This document shows, in pieces, positions 31,072-39,676 of a DNA stretch of 64,000 bases. Source of the stretch: Rhizobium cauense (GTDB lineage: Bacteria > Pseudomonadota > Alphaproteobacteria > Rhizobiales > Rhizobiaceae); assembly GCF_019511525.1 (NCBI RefSeq), contig NZ_JAEUAT010000002.1:372001-436000 (forward strand), in the 5' to 3' direction. Every line of letters starts with the position of its first letter. Position 1 is the first letter of the stretch. The translations under genes and the position numbers were made by a program. The notes under the pieces are model-generated. The model had not been told where the DNA came from. It searched no databases and worked only from the letters and a program-made list of their open reading frames with translations.

Positions 31072-31835
31072 TGAACTCTGCGGCACGGCGCCGGATCTCG
31101 CTTGACGATTTCCGGCACGAGGCACTGTCGGAGACGTCGTCCACCAATAGCGAATGCCTTGCCCGTGCGCGGGCAGGGGACCGCGGTCTCCTCTGGGTGA
31201 CTGCGGAAAAGCAGACCGGCGGCCGGGGCCGCCGGGGACGCCCCTGGGTGTCCGAAAGAGGGAACCTCTACGCGTCGCTCCTCCTTATGGACCCGGCATC
31301 CATGCAGCGTCTCGGTTCGTTGCCGCTAGCGATTGCGGTGGCGGTTCACCAGGCCGTGCGTCAGGTGCTGCCGCATACTTCCGAGCCGCTGGAAGTGAAA
31401 TGGCCCAACGATATCCTGATTGGCCGGAAAAAGACCTGCGGCATTCTTGTCGAGGGCGAAGCCTTGTCGGACGGACGCTATGCGCTCGTGATCGGGATTG
31501 GCATCAATGTGGCCTTCATGCCCGACAACCCGCTCTATCCGGTGACATGTCTGCGCGAGCAGGGCAGCTCCGCGTCGCCCGAAGAGGTTTTCGCACATCT
31601 CTTCCAGTCGATGGCCGAGGTGTTGCAGGCATGGGACCGCGGGCATGGGGTGCGCGAAATTACCGAGCGATGGCGTAAAGTCGCTTGTGGTATCGGGGAA
31701 AAGATAACCGTGAACCTGCCGGACCGGTCGATTTCCGGCCACTTCGCCGGAATTGATGATAATGGCCTGTTGATGCTCGATACTGGGGCAGGCAGGATGA
31801 TGACGATCGCCGCCGGCGATGTCTTCTTTGGTTGA
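31071..31835 (+). CDS. birA: Biotin--[acetyl-CoA-carboxylase] ligase
   Basis: A 254-residue enzyme that activates biotin with ATP and attaches it to carrier proteins such as AccB. The biotinyl-AMP loop GRGRRGRPW (residues 51-59) and KWPNDILI plus CGILVEG are present. There is no N-terminal DNA-binding domain, so unlike the E. coli protein it cannot be a biotin repressor. It overlaps nuoN by one base. Confidence 0.95.
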   Translation: MNSAARRRISLDDFRHEALSETSSTNSECLARARAGDRGLLWVTAEKQTGGRGRRGRPWVSERGNLYASLLLMDPASMQRLGSLPLAIAVAVHQAVRQVLPHTSEPLEVKWPNDILIGRKKTCGILVEGEALSDGRYALVIGIGINVAFMPDNPLYPVTCLREQGSSASPEEVFAHLFQSMAEVLQAWDRGHGVREITERWRKVACGIGEKITVNLPDRSISGHFAGIDDNGLLMLDTGAGRMMTIAAGDVFFG

Positions 31836-31852
31836 TTGGAAAAAAGAATAAT

Positions 31853-33523
31853 ATGGCGAAGCAGGACGAATTGGTATTTCTGCCGTTGGGCGGCGTTGGC
31901 GAGATCGGGATGAATCTCGCCCTTTACGGCTACGGCCCGCCCGACCACCGCCAGTGGATCATGGTCGATTGCGGAGTCACCTTCCCAGGACCGGACCTGC
32001 CCGGCGTTGATCTCGTTCTACCAGATATTCGCTATCTTGCCAGCGAACGGAAGAGCCTGAAGGCGATCTTCATCACCCACGCGCACGAAGACCACTATGG
32101 CGCGCTTGCCGATCTTTGGCCCGGCCTGAATGTACCGGTCTATGCCTCGGCCTTCACGGCTGGATTGCTGGAGGCGAAGCGCAACTTCGAGAAGTCGGCC
32201 ATCGGCGAAATTCCGATCACGCTGTTCACCGCCGGCGACACCGTCAATGCCGGCCCCTTCAGCGTCGAAGGCGTGGCCGTCAACCATTCCATCCCGGAGC
32301 CGATGTCGCTGGTGATCCGCACACCGCTCGGCAACGTGATCCACACGGGCGATTGGAAGATCGACCACGAACCCTCCCTCGGCCCGTTGACGGACGAGAC
32401 GCGTTTCCGCCAGCTGGGCGACGAAGGCGTGCTGGCGCTGATGTGCGATTCCACCAATGCGCTTCGAGATGGTGTTTCGCCATCGGAAAAGGACGTCTCG
32501 GAAAGCCTGCGCAAGATTATCGAGAATGCGGAAGGGCGCGTGGCGGTGACGACATTCTCGTCGAATGTCGGCCGGATTCGCACGGTGGCGGAGGCAGCCG
32601 AAGCTGCCGGCCGCGAGGTCCTTCTGCTCGGTAGTTCGCTCAAGCGCGTCGTTGATGTTTCGCGCGATATCGGCCTGATGGAGGGTATCAAGCCGTTCAT
32701 CTCCGAAGATGAGTACGGCTATATCCCGCGCGACAAGGTGGTGGTCATCCTCACCGGCAGCCAGGGCGAGCCGCGGGCGGCCCTTGCCAAGCTGTCGCGC
32801 GACGAGATGCGGAATGTGGCGCTCGCCGCCGGCGATATCGTCGTGTTTTCTTCCCGCGCGATTCCGGGCAACGAAAAGGCGATCCAGGATATCAAGAACG
32901 GCCTCATCGAACAGGGCGTGCACGTGATTACCGACAGTGAGGCTCTCGTCCACGTGTCCGGACATCCGCGCCGCAACGAGCTTCAGAAGATGTACGAGCT
33001 GACAAGGCCGAAGATCGTCGTGCCGGTGCACGGCGAGGCGACGCACCTCACAGCGCACAAGGAGCTGGCGGAGCAGTCAGGTATCTCGATCGTGCCGCGC
33101 GTTCGCAACGGCGATATTCTTCGCCTGGCCCCAGGCGCTGTCGAGGTGATCGATGAGGCGCCGCATGGCCGTATCTACAAGGATGGCGCGCTGATCGGCG
33201 ATTTCGACGAGATGGGCATCGGCGAGCGCAAGAAGCTCTCCTATGTCGGCCATGTCGCCGTCAGCGTCGTGATCGACAGCCGCTACGATATGCTCGGCGA
33301 TCCGGACCTGGTTGCGATCGGCCTCCCTGTCTACGATGACGAGGGCGACGAAATGGAAGATGCGCTCTATGATGCTGCAGTAGGCGCCATCGAGAGCATA
33401 CCACGGGCGCGCCGGAAGGATCTGGACCTGCTGCAGGAATCGGTTCGCCGCGCGATCCGCGCGACAGCGAACCAGATCTGGGGGAAAAAACCAGTGGTCA
33501 CCGTCTTCGTTACAAAGGTCTGA
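31853..33523 (+). CDS. rnj: Ribonuclease J
   Basis: A 556-residue metallo-beta-lactamase/beta-CASP ribonuclease with endo- and 5'-3' exonuclease activity in RNA processing and decay. The zinc motif HAHEDH is at residues 76-81, with further ligands in IHTGDWKID and the beta-CASP motifs VHVSGHPRRNELQKM and VPVHGEATH. The ATG at 31853 begins MAKQDELVFLPLGGVGEIG, the expected N-terminus. It lies 17 bases after birA. Confidence 0.95.
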   Translation: MAKQDELVFLPLGGVGEIGMNLALYGYGPPDHRQWIMVDCGVTFPGPDLPGVDLVLPDIRYLASERKSLKAIFITHAHEDHYGALADLWPGLNVPVYASAFTAGLLEAKRNFEKSAIGEIPITLFTAGDTVNAGPFSVEGVAVNHSIPEPMSLVIRTPLGNVIHTGDWKIDHEPSLGPLTDETRFRQLGDEGVLALMCDSTNALRDGVSPSEKDVSESLRKIIENAEGRVAVTTFSSNVGRIRTVAEAAEAAGREVLLLGSSLKRVVDVSRDIGLMEGIKPFISEDEYGYIPRDKVVVILTGSQGEPRAALAKLSRDEMRNVALAAGDIVVFSSRAIPGNEKAIQDIKNGLIEQGVHVITDSEALVHVSGHPRRNELQKMYELTRPKIVVPVHGEATHLTAHKELAEQSGISIVPRVRNGDILRLAPGAVEVIDEAPHGRIYKDGALIGDFDEMGIGERKKLSYVGHVAVSVVIDSRYDMLGDPDLVAIGLPVYDDEGDEMEDALYDAAVGAIESIPRARRKDLDLLQESVRRAIRATANQIWGKKPVVTVFVTKV

Positions 33524-33526
33524 CGA

Positions 33527-33931
33527 ATGCTCGGCCGGGTAAATCACGTTGCAATCGCTGTTCCCGATCTTGCGGCCGCAAGCGCCGCATATCGGGATAC
33601 ACTGGGAGCGAGCGTGTCAGCCCCGCAGGGCTTGCCGGAGCATGGTGTCACCGTCGTCTTCGTCGAGTTGCCGAATACGAAGGTCGAGTTGCTTGAGCCA
33701 CTGGGAGCGGATTCGCCAATTGCCGCTTTCCTTGACAAGAACCCGTCTGGCGGAATGCATCACATCTGCTACGAAGTCAGTGATATCCTTTCGGCCCGTG
33801 ATCATTTGATTCAGAACGGCGCAAGAGTGCTTGGCAACGGCGAACCCAAGATTGGCGCCCATGGAAAGCCAGTGCTCTTCCTCCATCCGAAGGATTTCTT
33901 CGGCACCCTGATCGAACTCGAGCAGGTCTGA
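33527..33931 (+). CDS. mce: Methylmalonyl-CoA epimerase
   Basis: A 134-residue VOC-fold metalloenzyme that interconverts (2R)- and (2S)-methylmalonyl-CoA in propionate metabolism. The N-terminal NHVAIAVPDL carries a metal His, the centre has GMHHICYEV, and the C-terminal strand has a Glu in GTLIELEQV. It begins three bases after rnj, an arrangement often seen in rhizobia. Confidence 0.92.
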   Translation: MLGRVNHVAIAVPDLAAASAAYRDTLGASVSAPQGLPEHGVTVVFVELPNTKVELLEPLGADSPIAAFLDKNPSGGMHHICYEVSDILSARDHLIQNGARVLGNGEPKIGAHGKPVLFLHPKDFFGTLIELEQV

Positions 33932-34038
33932 TCTGCCCGCGTCAGAACGACCCAGGTCCAGAAAATCTCGGCAAGTGGCTCAAGCTGGCTTTGAGTTAGT
34001 GGCTCTTCTGGCTTATAAGCACGGCAAACTAGCGGGAC

Positions 34039-34326
34039 ATGCAGATGCTGCAGACATTCTTACAGGGCTTCGCCGTCTACTTTATCGTGTGGTGGATCAC
34101 CCTCTTTGCCGTCCTCCCGATCGGACTGCGTACCCAGGCAGAAGATAATGATATTGTCTTGGGCACCGTGCACAGTGCGCCGACGCGGTTCCGGCCCCTG
34201 TTTGTCTTCTCGATGACAACCGTGATTTCTGCCGCCATCTATGCGCTTTGGTATGTGGCGTCGAATTACTTCGGCTGGGGCTTTGACGCCTTGCCACAGA
34301 TCGGTCCCTCGTTCTCGAACGTCTAA
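34039..34326 (+). CDS. DUF1467 family membrane protein
   Basis: A 95-residue inner-membrane protein with two helices (about 8-28 and 55-75). The sequence FIVWWITLFAVLPIGLRTQ is the typical start of the DUF1467 family, common in alphaproteobacteria and of unknown function. It is the last gene before a long non-coding stretch. A second ATG at 34045 is also possible. Confidence 0.8.
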   Translation: MQMLQTFLQGFAVYFIVWWITLFAVLPIGLRTQAEDNDIVLGTVHSAPTRFRPLFVFSMTTVISAAIYALWYVASNYFGWGFDALPQIGPSFSNV

Positions 34327-34400
34327 GAGCGTTTGCCCAGTTTTTGGGCGGATGCCGAGGTGTGCTGTCACACAGATGTCATCAAGTTAAGGCATGGAAG

Positions 34401-34434
34401 TGCCGCAACGTAATACCGACGTTGCGTTACGGCA
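34401..34434 (+). repeat. Hairpin downstream of the DUF1467 gene
   Basis: TGCCGCAACGT (34401-34411) pairs with ACGTTG and CGGCA (34419-34434) with a five-base bulge. No U-run follows. Confidence 0.4.
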
Positions 34435-34470
34435 GGTAAAGGTTTTTCAAGTGTTTCTCGGGGTAGCGAA

Positions 34471-34505
34471 AAGCAAAAAAAAAACAAGGCTGAAAGCCTT
34501 GTTTT
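34471..34505. terminator. Strong, probably bidirectional terminator
   Basis: AAAACAAGGCT (34481-34491), loop GAA, AGCCTTGTTTT (34495-34505): a perfect 11-bp stem. A run of ten A spans 34475-34484 (six bases upstream of the stem plus its first four). Read on the minus strand this is a long U-run, so termination should be strongest for minus-strand transcripts. On plus, the Us are within the stem. Confidence 0.85.
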
Positions 34506-34699
34506 AAGTATCGCGTGATCCTTATCCGTTGCCGGGGCTGCGACAAGCGCGCCTAAGATCTGATCCTCCCAAGACTTGACCGCGAAATCGGCAAGGATTT
34601 GAACTCCCTGCCTGTTTTGTGGGCTAAAACTAGCTCAAAGAATGGGCTTTGTCATCAGGTTTTTTTGCATTTTTGCTACACTCTAGCAATTTTTTTCTG

Positions 34700-34730
34700 T
34701 TGATAAGAATTTCGTACAAACCATTATAAT
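34700..34730 (+). promoter_or_regulatory. Possible proS promoter
   Basis: TTGATA (34700-34705) and a consensus TATAAT (34725-34730) with 19-base spacing, 173 bases before the proS start. The spacing is longer than ideal. Confidence 0.4.
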
Positions 34731-34903
34731 TCCGCCGTTTTCTTACTTTGTGTGCTTCGCCAGTGCGAACTTGCTTCAGCGGGAGGTCGCTGGAACCCGT
34801 CGCGGGTTTCTTTCCTTTCGCGAAGCAGATATGAACTCTGCCAATATTTGTGATCGCCTTCGATTCCGCGACTTGCGGGATCTCAACCGCTCTGGAATTC
34901 GCC

Positions 34904-36226
34904 ATGCGCCTTTCTCGCTATTTCATGCCCATCCTCAAGGAAAATCCCAAGGAGGCGGAGATCGTCTCCCATAGGCTCATGTTGCGTGCCGGCATGATCC
35001 GGCAGCAGTCACAGGGGATCTATTCCTGGTTGCCGCTCGGAAAGCGCGTTCTCGACAAGGTGAACAACATCATACGCGAGGAGCAGAACCGCGCCGGCGC
35101 AATCGAGCTGTCGATGCCGACGCTGCAGTCAGCCGAGCTTTGGCAGGAAAGCGGTCGTTATGATGCCTATGGCAAGGAGATGCTGCGCATTAAGGATCGC
35201 CAGGATCGCCCGATGCTGTATGGCCCGACGAACGAGGAAATGGTCACGGATATCTTCCGGTCCTACGTGAAGTCCTACAAGAGCCTGCCGCTCAACCTGT
35301 ATCATATCCAGCTGAAATTCCGCGACGAGATCCGCCCGCGTTTCGGCACCATGCGTTCGCGCGAGTTCATGATGAAGGATGCTTATTCCTTCGACCTTAC
35401 GCGCGAAGGTGCGGAGCATTCCTACAACAAGATGTTTACTGCCTACCTGCGCACGTTCGACCGCCTCGGCTTGCGTGCTATTCCGATGCGCGCCGATACC
35501 GGCCCGATCGGCGGCAATCTCAGCCACGAGTTCATCATCCTGGCAGAGACTGGCGAGTCCGAAGTGTTCTGCCACAAGGACTTCGTGAATTTCGACATCC
35601 CGGCTGACGATACCGACTTCGACAGCGTCGAGGGCCTGAGGGCTGTCTTCGACAAGTGGACATCGCTCTATGCAGCCACATCCGAGATGCATGACGAAGC
35701 CGCATTCAATGCTGTTTCGGAAGGCGACCGGCTTTCCGCGCGCGGCATCGAAGTGGGCCATATCTTTTACTTCGGCACCAAGTATTCGGAGCCGATGGGC
35801 GCGAAGGTGCAGGGGCCCGATGGCAAGGAACACACTGTCCACATGGGTTCCTACGGGATTGGCCCGACCCGCCTTGTTCCCGCCATCATCGAGGCATCGC
35901 ATGATGAGAACGGAATCATCTGGCCGGCGTCGGTGGCGCCGTTCGATGTTGTCGTGATCAACATGAAGGCAGGCGATGCGGCGTGTGATGCGGCTTGCGA
36001 GAAGATCTATGCGGCGCTCTCCAACGCCGGCAAGGATGTCCTCTACGACGATACCGACGACCGTGCCGGGACCAAATTCGCGACCGCCGACCTGATCGGC
36101 GTTCCGCTGCAGATCATTGCCGGCCCGCGTGCGGTCGCGAGCGGCGAAGTCGAAGTGAAGGACCGCAAGACGGGCGCCCGCGAAACGATGACAATCGACG
36201 CGGCGATCAACAAGCTCTTGGGCTGA
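34904..36226 (+). CDS. proS: Proline--tRNA ligase (short alphaproteobacterial type)
   Basis: A 440-residue class II aminoacyl-tRNA synthetase that charges tRNA-Pro. Motif 2 ([25 protein letters not shown]) and motif 3 ([16 protein letters not shown]) are intact, with the C-terminal anticodon-binding domain. The ~180-residue editing insertion of the E. coli enzyme is missing, normal for this group. The start [15 protein letters not shown] at 34904 is the family N-terminus; an upstream frame exists without support. lolC/E follows 16 bases later. Confidence 0.97.
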   Translation: MRLSRYFMPILKENPKEAEIVSHRLMLRAGMIRQQSQGIYSWLPLGKRVLDKVNNIIREEQNRAGAIELSMPTLQSAELWQESGRYDAYGKEMLRIKDRQDRPMLYGPTNEEMVTDIFRSYVKSYKSLPLNLYHIQLKFRDEIRPRFGTMRSREFMMKDAYSFDLTREGAEHSYNKMFTAYLRTFDRLGLRAIPMRADTGPIGGNLSHEFIILAETGESEVFCHKDFVNFDIPADDTDFDSVEGLRAVFDKWTSLYAATSEMHDEAAFNAVSEGDRLSARGIEVGHIFYFGTKYSEPMGAKVQGPDGKEHTVHMGSYGIGPTRLVPAIIEASHDENGIIWPASVAPFDVVVINMKAGDAACDAACEKIYAALSNAGKDVLYDDTDDRAGTKFATADLIGVPLQIIAGPRAVASGEVEVKDRKTGARETMTIDAAINKLLG

Positions 36227-36242
36227 GAAGGCAGGAGGAAAA

Positions 36243-37553
36243 ATGGCAGATGCAGCGGTGAGCCAGCAGCAGGGTTCTAAATCCGGCTTGGCGCCGGCCG
36301 GCCGGCCATTTTCCGCCTTCGAACGGCTTGTGGCGTGGCGCTATCTGCGCGCCCGCCGAAAGGAGGCGTTCATTTCGGTGATCGCCGGCTTTTCCTTCAT
36401 CGGCATCATGCTGGGTGTTGCCACGCTCATCATCGTTATGGCTGTGATGAACGGCTTTCGCACGGAGCTCATTTCCCGCATTCTCGGCATCAACGGTCAC
36501 ATGATCGTTCAGCCGGTCGATTCCCCGTTCAACGACTATGCGGCCCTGACCGACAGGCTCGCCGCCGTACCGGGAATCAAGCTGGCTCTGCCGCTTGTCG
36601 AGGGCCAGACGCTCGCCTCCGGGCAAGGCGGCGCAGGCACAGGCGCGCTGGTCCGCGGCATCCGACCGGAAGACCTGGAGAAGGTGAAGACCGTCTCGGG
36701 CAACATCAAGTCCGGCGATCTTGTCGGCTTTGCCGCCGGACAGGGCGTCCTAGTCGGGTCGCGTATGGCCGAACAGCTCGGCCTCCAAGCGGGCGACAAT
36801 ATCACGCTGGTGTCACCAGAGGGTGACGTCACGCCGATGGGTATCAACCCACGGGTCAAATCTTACAAGGTATCGGGCATCTTTGAGATCGGCATGTCGG
36901 AGTACGACGCGACGATCATCTACATGCCCCTCGAGGAGGCCCAGCTCTATTTCAATACGGATGGGCTGGTTCAATCCATCGAGCTCTTCGTCGACAATCC
37001 CGACGAGATCGACAGCATGCGACCGAAGGTGGAGGCAGCAGCCGGTCGTCAGATCGCGATCACCGACTGGCGCCAACGTAACCAGACCTTCTTCTCTGCG
37101 CTGCAGGTCGAGCGGAACGTCATGTTCATGATCCTGACGCTCATCGTGCTCGTTGCTGCGCTGAACATCATTTCCGGCCTTATTATGCTGGTGAAGGACA
37201 AGAGCAGCGATATCGCCATCCTGCGCACGATGGGCGCAAGCTCCGGCGCGATCATGCGCATCTTCTTCATGACGGGTGCGGCGATCGGTGTCGTGGGCAC
37301 GCTCGCCGGGGTGCTTCTCGGCGTCATCGTCTGCATCAACATTGAGAAAATCCGCGAGTTTTTCTCCTGGGTCTCGGGCACCGTGCTGTTTGACCCGCAA
37401 CTTTATTTCCTCAGCCAGTTGCCCGCCGAAATGAGCCTCAGGGAGACACTCTCTGTCGTCATCATGGCGCTGACACTGTCCTTCCTCGCGACCATCTTCC
37501 CGGCATGGCGAGCCTCCAAGCTCGATCCCGTGCAGGCCCTGCGCTACGAATAA
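36243..37553 (+). CDS. Lipoprotein-releasing ABC transporter permease (LolC/LolE family)
   Basis: A 436-residue inner-membrane permease with one N-terminal helix (about 45-65), a large periplasmic MacB/Lol domain, and three C-terminal helices. With LolD it extracts outer-membrane lipoproteins from the inner membrane. The motif [20 protein letters not shown] and the C-terminal [18 protein letters not shown] are typical. Only one permease gene is present, so the transporter may be a homodimer of this LolC/E-type subunit. Confidence 0.93.
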   Translation: MADAAVSQQQGSKSGLAPAGRPFSAFERLVAWRYLRARRKEAFISVIAGFSFIGIMLGVATLIIVMAVMNGFRTELISRILGINGHMIVQPVDSPFNDYAALTDRLAAVPGIKLALPLVEGQTLASGQGGAGTGALVRGIRPEDLEKVKTVSGNIKSGDLVGFAAGQGVLVGSRMAEQLGLQAGDNITLVSPEGDVTPMGINPRVKSYKVSGIFEIGMSEYDATIIYMPLEEAQLYFNTDGLVQSIELFVDNPDEIDSMRPKVEAAAGRQIAITDWRQRNQTFFSALQVERNVMFMILTLIVLVAALNIISGLIMLVKDKSSDIAILRTMGASSGAIMRIFFMTGAAIGVVGTLAGVLLGVIVCINIEKIREFFSWVSGTVLFDPQLYFLSQLPAEMSLRETLSVVIMALTLSFLATIFPAWRASKLDPVQALRYE

Positions 37554-37567
37554 GGAATGCTCTGTTC

Positions 37568-38251
37568 ATGAAGCGGAATACCGTTCTCAAGCTTTCCGGC
37601 GTCGAGCGCCACTATGGCCAGGGCGAGACACTGCTCTCTATCCTCAAGGGTGCCGACTTTACGCTGAACAGCGGTGAAATCGTTGCGCTCGTAGCTCCAT
37701 CAGGTACAGGCAAATCGACGCTGCTTCACGTTGCCGGTTTGCTGGAGCACCCCGATGGCGGCGAGGTGATCATCAACGGCAATGCCTGCGATGGCTTGCC
37801 GGACGATAAGCGTACGGCAATTCGGCGCAGCGAAATTGGCTTTGTCTATCAGTTTCACCACCTGCTGCCGGAATTCTCCGCGATCGAGAACATCATGATG
37901 CCGCAGATGATCGCCGGTCTGCCGCGCAAGGAAGCGAAAGAGCGGGCGGCTCAGTTGCTTGACTACATGCGGATCGGCCATCGCGGCGCCCATCGCCCCG
38001 GAGAACTTTCGGGTGGCGAGCAGCAGCGCGTGGCGATTGCACGCGCCGTCGCCAATGCGCCAAGTCTGCTGCTCGCGGATGAGCCGACGGGCAACCTTGA
38101 TCCTGAAACCGCAAGCTATGTTTTTGATGCCTTGGAAGCGCTGGTGCGTCAATCCGGTCTGGCAGCGTTGATCGCAACCCACAATCACGAACTCGCCGGT
38201 CGTATGGACCGGCGTGTCACGATCGCCGATGGCAAAGTCGTGGATTTCTGA
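37568..38251 (+). CDS. lolD: Lipoprotein-releasing system ATP-binding protein LolD
   Basis: A 227-residue ABC ATPase that powers lipoprotein release. Walker A is APSGTGKST (43-51, the first Gly replaced by Ala), the signature is LSGGEQQR, and Walker B is LLLADEPTG, with the His switch in THNHELA. The ATG at 37568 gives a standard length; an in-frame start inside the permease gene adds 21 unlikely residues. Its TGA abuts the TCA (reverse stop) of the convergent next gene, forming a shared TGATCA. Confidence 0.95.
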   Translation: MKRNTVLKLSGVERHYGQGETLLSILKGADFTLNSGEIVALVAPSGTGKSTLLHVAGLLEHPDGGEVIINGNACDGLPDDKRTAIRRSEIGFVYQFHHLLPEFSAIENIMMPQMIAGLPRKEAKERAAQLLDYMRIGHRGAHRPGELSGGEQQRVAIARAVANAPSLLLADEPTGNLDPETASYVFDALEALVRQSGLAALIATHNHELAGRMDRRVTIADGKVVDF

Positions 38252-38716
38252 TCAGGGACGGACGAGACCGCCACGATAGTCCAGTTCGTAGGCTCTGCGT
38301 TCGTTCACGACAATCACTTCGCGACCGCTGAAGTGGCTGCAGTCGCCAGTGCTTTGGTCGGCATAGAAACCGAACGGATGCTCGAGCTCCATTCCGCCGA
38401 GGAAGCGTCGATAGTCCGCGTACATTTTTGACAGGGCCGCCTTGATAACAATGCCCGCTCGTTCTCCGTCGATCAGCGAGTGCTCGACAATGCGTCCGAA
38501 GTAGTTCATCGCCCAGACTGGTTCGTCGCTCAGCCAGACCACTTCCTGCCCGGCGAAATCGGTTCCACCAAAGTAACTGTCGAGATAGCGCCACGGGCCG
38601 CGCCGGTAGGCGATGTCGTGTGATCCCGTCCGACAGGCAGGCGCAGGGCGTCCACCGCCCACATAGGTCGCGGCCTTCGCCTCGACGATGAAACTGTCCA
38701 ATGCGGCAAGATTCAT
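38252..38716 (-). CDS. DUF5680-type protein with an upstream LexA box
   Basis: A 154-residue soluble protein. The sequence TYVGGGRPAPACRTGSHDIA and YRRGPWRYLDSYFGGTDF ... EEVVW(L)...VWAMNYFGRI resembles the DUF5680 family, sometimes found fused to Xre-type regulators, function unknown; the family call is from memory of its pattern. The ATG at 38716 follows AGGAGG. A frame extension of 19 codons upstream overlaps the promoter. A perfect LexA box lies 52 bases upstream, so it is probably DNA-damage inducible. Confidence 0.7.
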   Translation of the reverse strand: MNLAALDSFIVEAKAATYVGGGRPAPACRTGSHDIAYRRGPWRYLDSYFGGTDFAGQEVVWLSDEPVWAMNYFGRIVEHSLIDGERAGIVIKAALSKMYADYRRFLGGMELEHPFGFYADQSTGDCSHFSGREVIVVNERRAYELDYRGGLVRP

Positions 38717-38767
38717 GGCCCGTCGCCTCCTGGTTGACAGCGTCTCAGCAATGTCGCCAGATGTAAA

Positions 38768-38782
38768 GAACAAAATGAGAAC
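38768..38782. promoter_or_regulatory. LexA box (SOS operator) upstream of the DUF5680-type gene
   Basis: GAAC, seven bases (AAAATGA), GAAC: the exact GAAC-N7-GAAC operator known for LexA in rhizobia. It lies between the end of one minus-strand gene (stop at 38788) and the start of the next (38716). Confidence 0.75.
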
Positions 38783-38787
38783 AATGG

Positions 38788-39372
38788 CTATTGGCCGCAG
38801 ATCGCCTGCCCTGTGTCATCGTCCCACTGGGCGATCCGGATGACGCGCGGCTCGGCTTTGGTCGTCTTGCCGTTCTTCAGCAAATTGCCTGTCAGAGCAT
38901 TGTAGTCGCACGAGCCGCCGGCATTGGGATCGAGCGTGTCATAGTGATTATATGTGTAGCCGGCCACGACGAACTCCTTGTTGCGGTAGGCGAGGGTGAG
39001 TGTCTGGTCCCATCGCTCGCGGCCGACAGCGCTGTTTTGCGAGTGAATGGCGATCGAGGACTTGCCAGCCGCCTTGATCGAAGGTTCCTGGCCAAACACT
39101 CCGTCGGCACCGGTGCTGCTCCAAATCTTGTTGGGTGCACTCAGCGAGAGTCTCAGCAGTTCGTGGTCGCTGTCGCGAAGATAGATGTAGATACCGATCT
39201 GATCGTCGCCATTGCTGTCTTGTGGCGCGACAAGCAGCGCGAGATCGGTCCGTCCGTCGCTATCCCAATCCCCTGTGGCCGCATCGACGATGCGCGCGGG
39301 GTCGATCTGGTCGGCCATCGCGGTAAATGCCGCCGACAGAGCCACTCCGGCAATTAATACAAACTTAAACAT
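38788..39372 (-). CDS. Periplasmic protein of unknown function
   Basis: A 194-residue exported protein. MFKFVLIAGVALSAAFTAMA is a signal peptide. The mature part contains GDWDSDGRTDLALLV, a calcium-loop-like DxDxDGxxD motif of the FG-GAP/VCBS type, followed by LVAPQDSNGDDQIGIYIYL. Two Cys near the C-terminus (SCDYN, AICGQ) may form a disulfide. GGGAG precedes the ATG at 39372; the frame extends 60 codons upstream with a TM-like stretch that crosses the LexA box and is not believed. It may share the divergent LexA-box region with the small peptide gene. Confidence 0.7.
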   Translation of the reverse strand: MFKFVLIAGVALSAAFTAMADQIDPARIVDAATGDWDSDGRTDLALLVAPQDSNGDDQIGIYIYLRDSDHELLRLSLSAPNKIWSSTGADGVFGQEPSIKAAGKSSIAIHSQNSAVGRERWDQTLTLAYRNKEFVVAGYTYNHYDTLDPNAGGSCDYNALTGNLLKNGKTTKAEPRVIRIAQWDDDTGQAICGQ

Positions 39373-39419
39373 GCTTTTCTCCCGTCGCCATGCCGTCAGC
39401 AGAGCGGAAAAGAATCCTG

Positions 39420-39449
39420 TTGACAATAGAACAATGAGAGAACAAATTA
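39420..39449 (+). promoter_or_regulatory. Promoter with embedded LexA box for the 28-codon gene
   Basis: TTGACA (39420-39425) is followed by a perfect LexA box GAAC-AATGAGA-GAAC at 39429-39443 lying in the spacer, and a weak -10 (CAAATT or AAATTA, 39443-39449). This is the classic layout of a LexA-repressed promoter. It is 27-57 bases upstream of the small gene. Confidence 0.7.
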
Positions 39450-39475
39450 AAAACATAAGAGAACAGGAGCGCCAA

Positions 39476-39562
39476 ATGACTGACATGATCCGTGATATCG
39501 CAGCATTCACCTCCATCGCAATGTTCGTTGCCAGCTTCTCGCTGATCTGCATGGCAATGTAA
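39476..39562 (+). CDS. Putative SOS-induced 28-residue membrane peptide
   Basis: ATG at 39476 with AGGAG six bases upstream encodes 28 residues: a short polar start (MTDMIRD) then one hydrophobic helix of about 20 residues ending at the stop. An ATG at 39434, inside the LexA box, would give 42 residues but lacks a ribosome site. A strong hairpin begins nine bases after the stop. LexA control plus a tiny one-helix inner-membrane protein recalls SidA, the SOS division inhibitor of Caulobacter. That is an analogy, as I cannot compare the sequences here. Confidence 0.6.
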   Translation: MTDMIRDIAAFTSIAMFVASFSLICMAM

Positions 39563-39571
39563 GAATTCCGG

Positions 39572-39596
39572 GGACCGCATGGCTGCCATGCGGTCC
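39572..39596 (+). terminator. Hairpin after the 28-codon gene
   Basis: GGACCGCATGG (39572-39582), loop CTG, CCATGCGGTCC (39586-39596): a perfect 11-bp stem directly after the small gene. There is no U-run, so it is either a poor intrinsic terminator or an mRNA-end stabiliser. Confidence 0.6.
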
Positions 39597-39644
39597 GAAC
39601 GCAATCGCTTGTCTGGACATCGACCCCTCAATGCTGAGAATAGA

Positions 39645-39659
39645 CCTGATTGAATCAGG
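39645..39659. repeat. Palindrome upstream of dnaE
   Basis: CCTGATT-G-AATCAGG, a perfect 7-1-7 palindrome ending 17 bases before the dnaE ATG. It contains GATTGAATC with a GANTC-like core on each side. Possible operator; nothing more can be said. Confidence 0.4.
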
Positions 39660-39676
39660 TGATTGAAAGGCATGTC

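Larger units (their letters stand above)
34327..34903. other. Long non-coding region upstream of proS
   Basis: A 577-base AT-richer stretch. It holds a hairpin at 34401-34434, the terminator at 34481-34505, a T-rich segment, and a consensus TATAAT at 34725-34730 with TTGATA 19 bases upstream that could drive proS. A 91-codon minus-strand frame here overlaps the proS start and has no ribosome site, so I do not call it. Confidence 0.6.

Noticed and set aside
34591..34613. tRNA T-arm-like sequence (GTTCAAATCC on minus) near 34.6 kb
   Set aside because: The five-base stem does not pair and no acceptor, D or anticodon arm can be found around it.
34630..34905. A 91-codon minus-strand frame upstream of proS
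   Set aside because: It overlaps the proS start, lacks a ribosome site, and its composition looks like translated AT-rich non-coding DNA.
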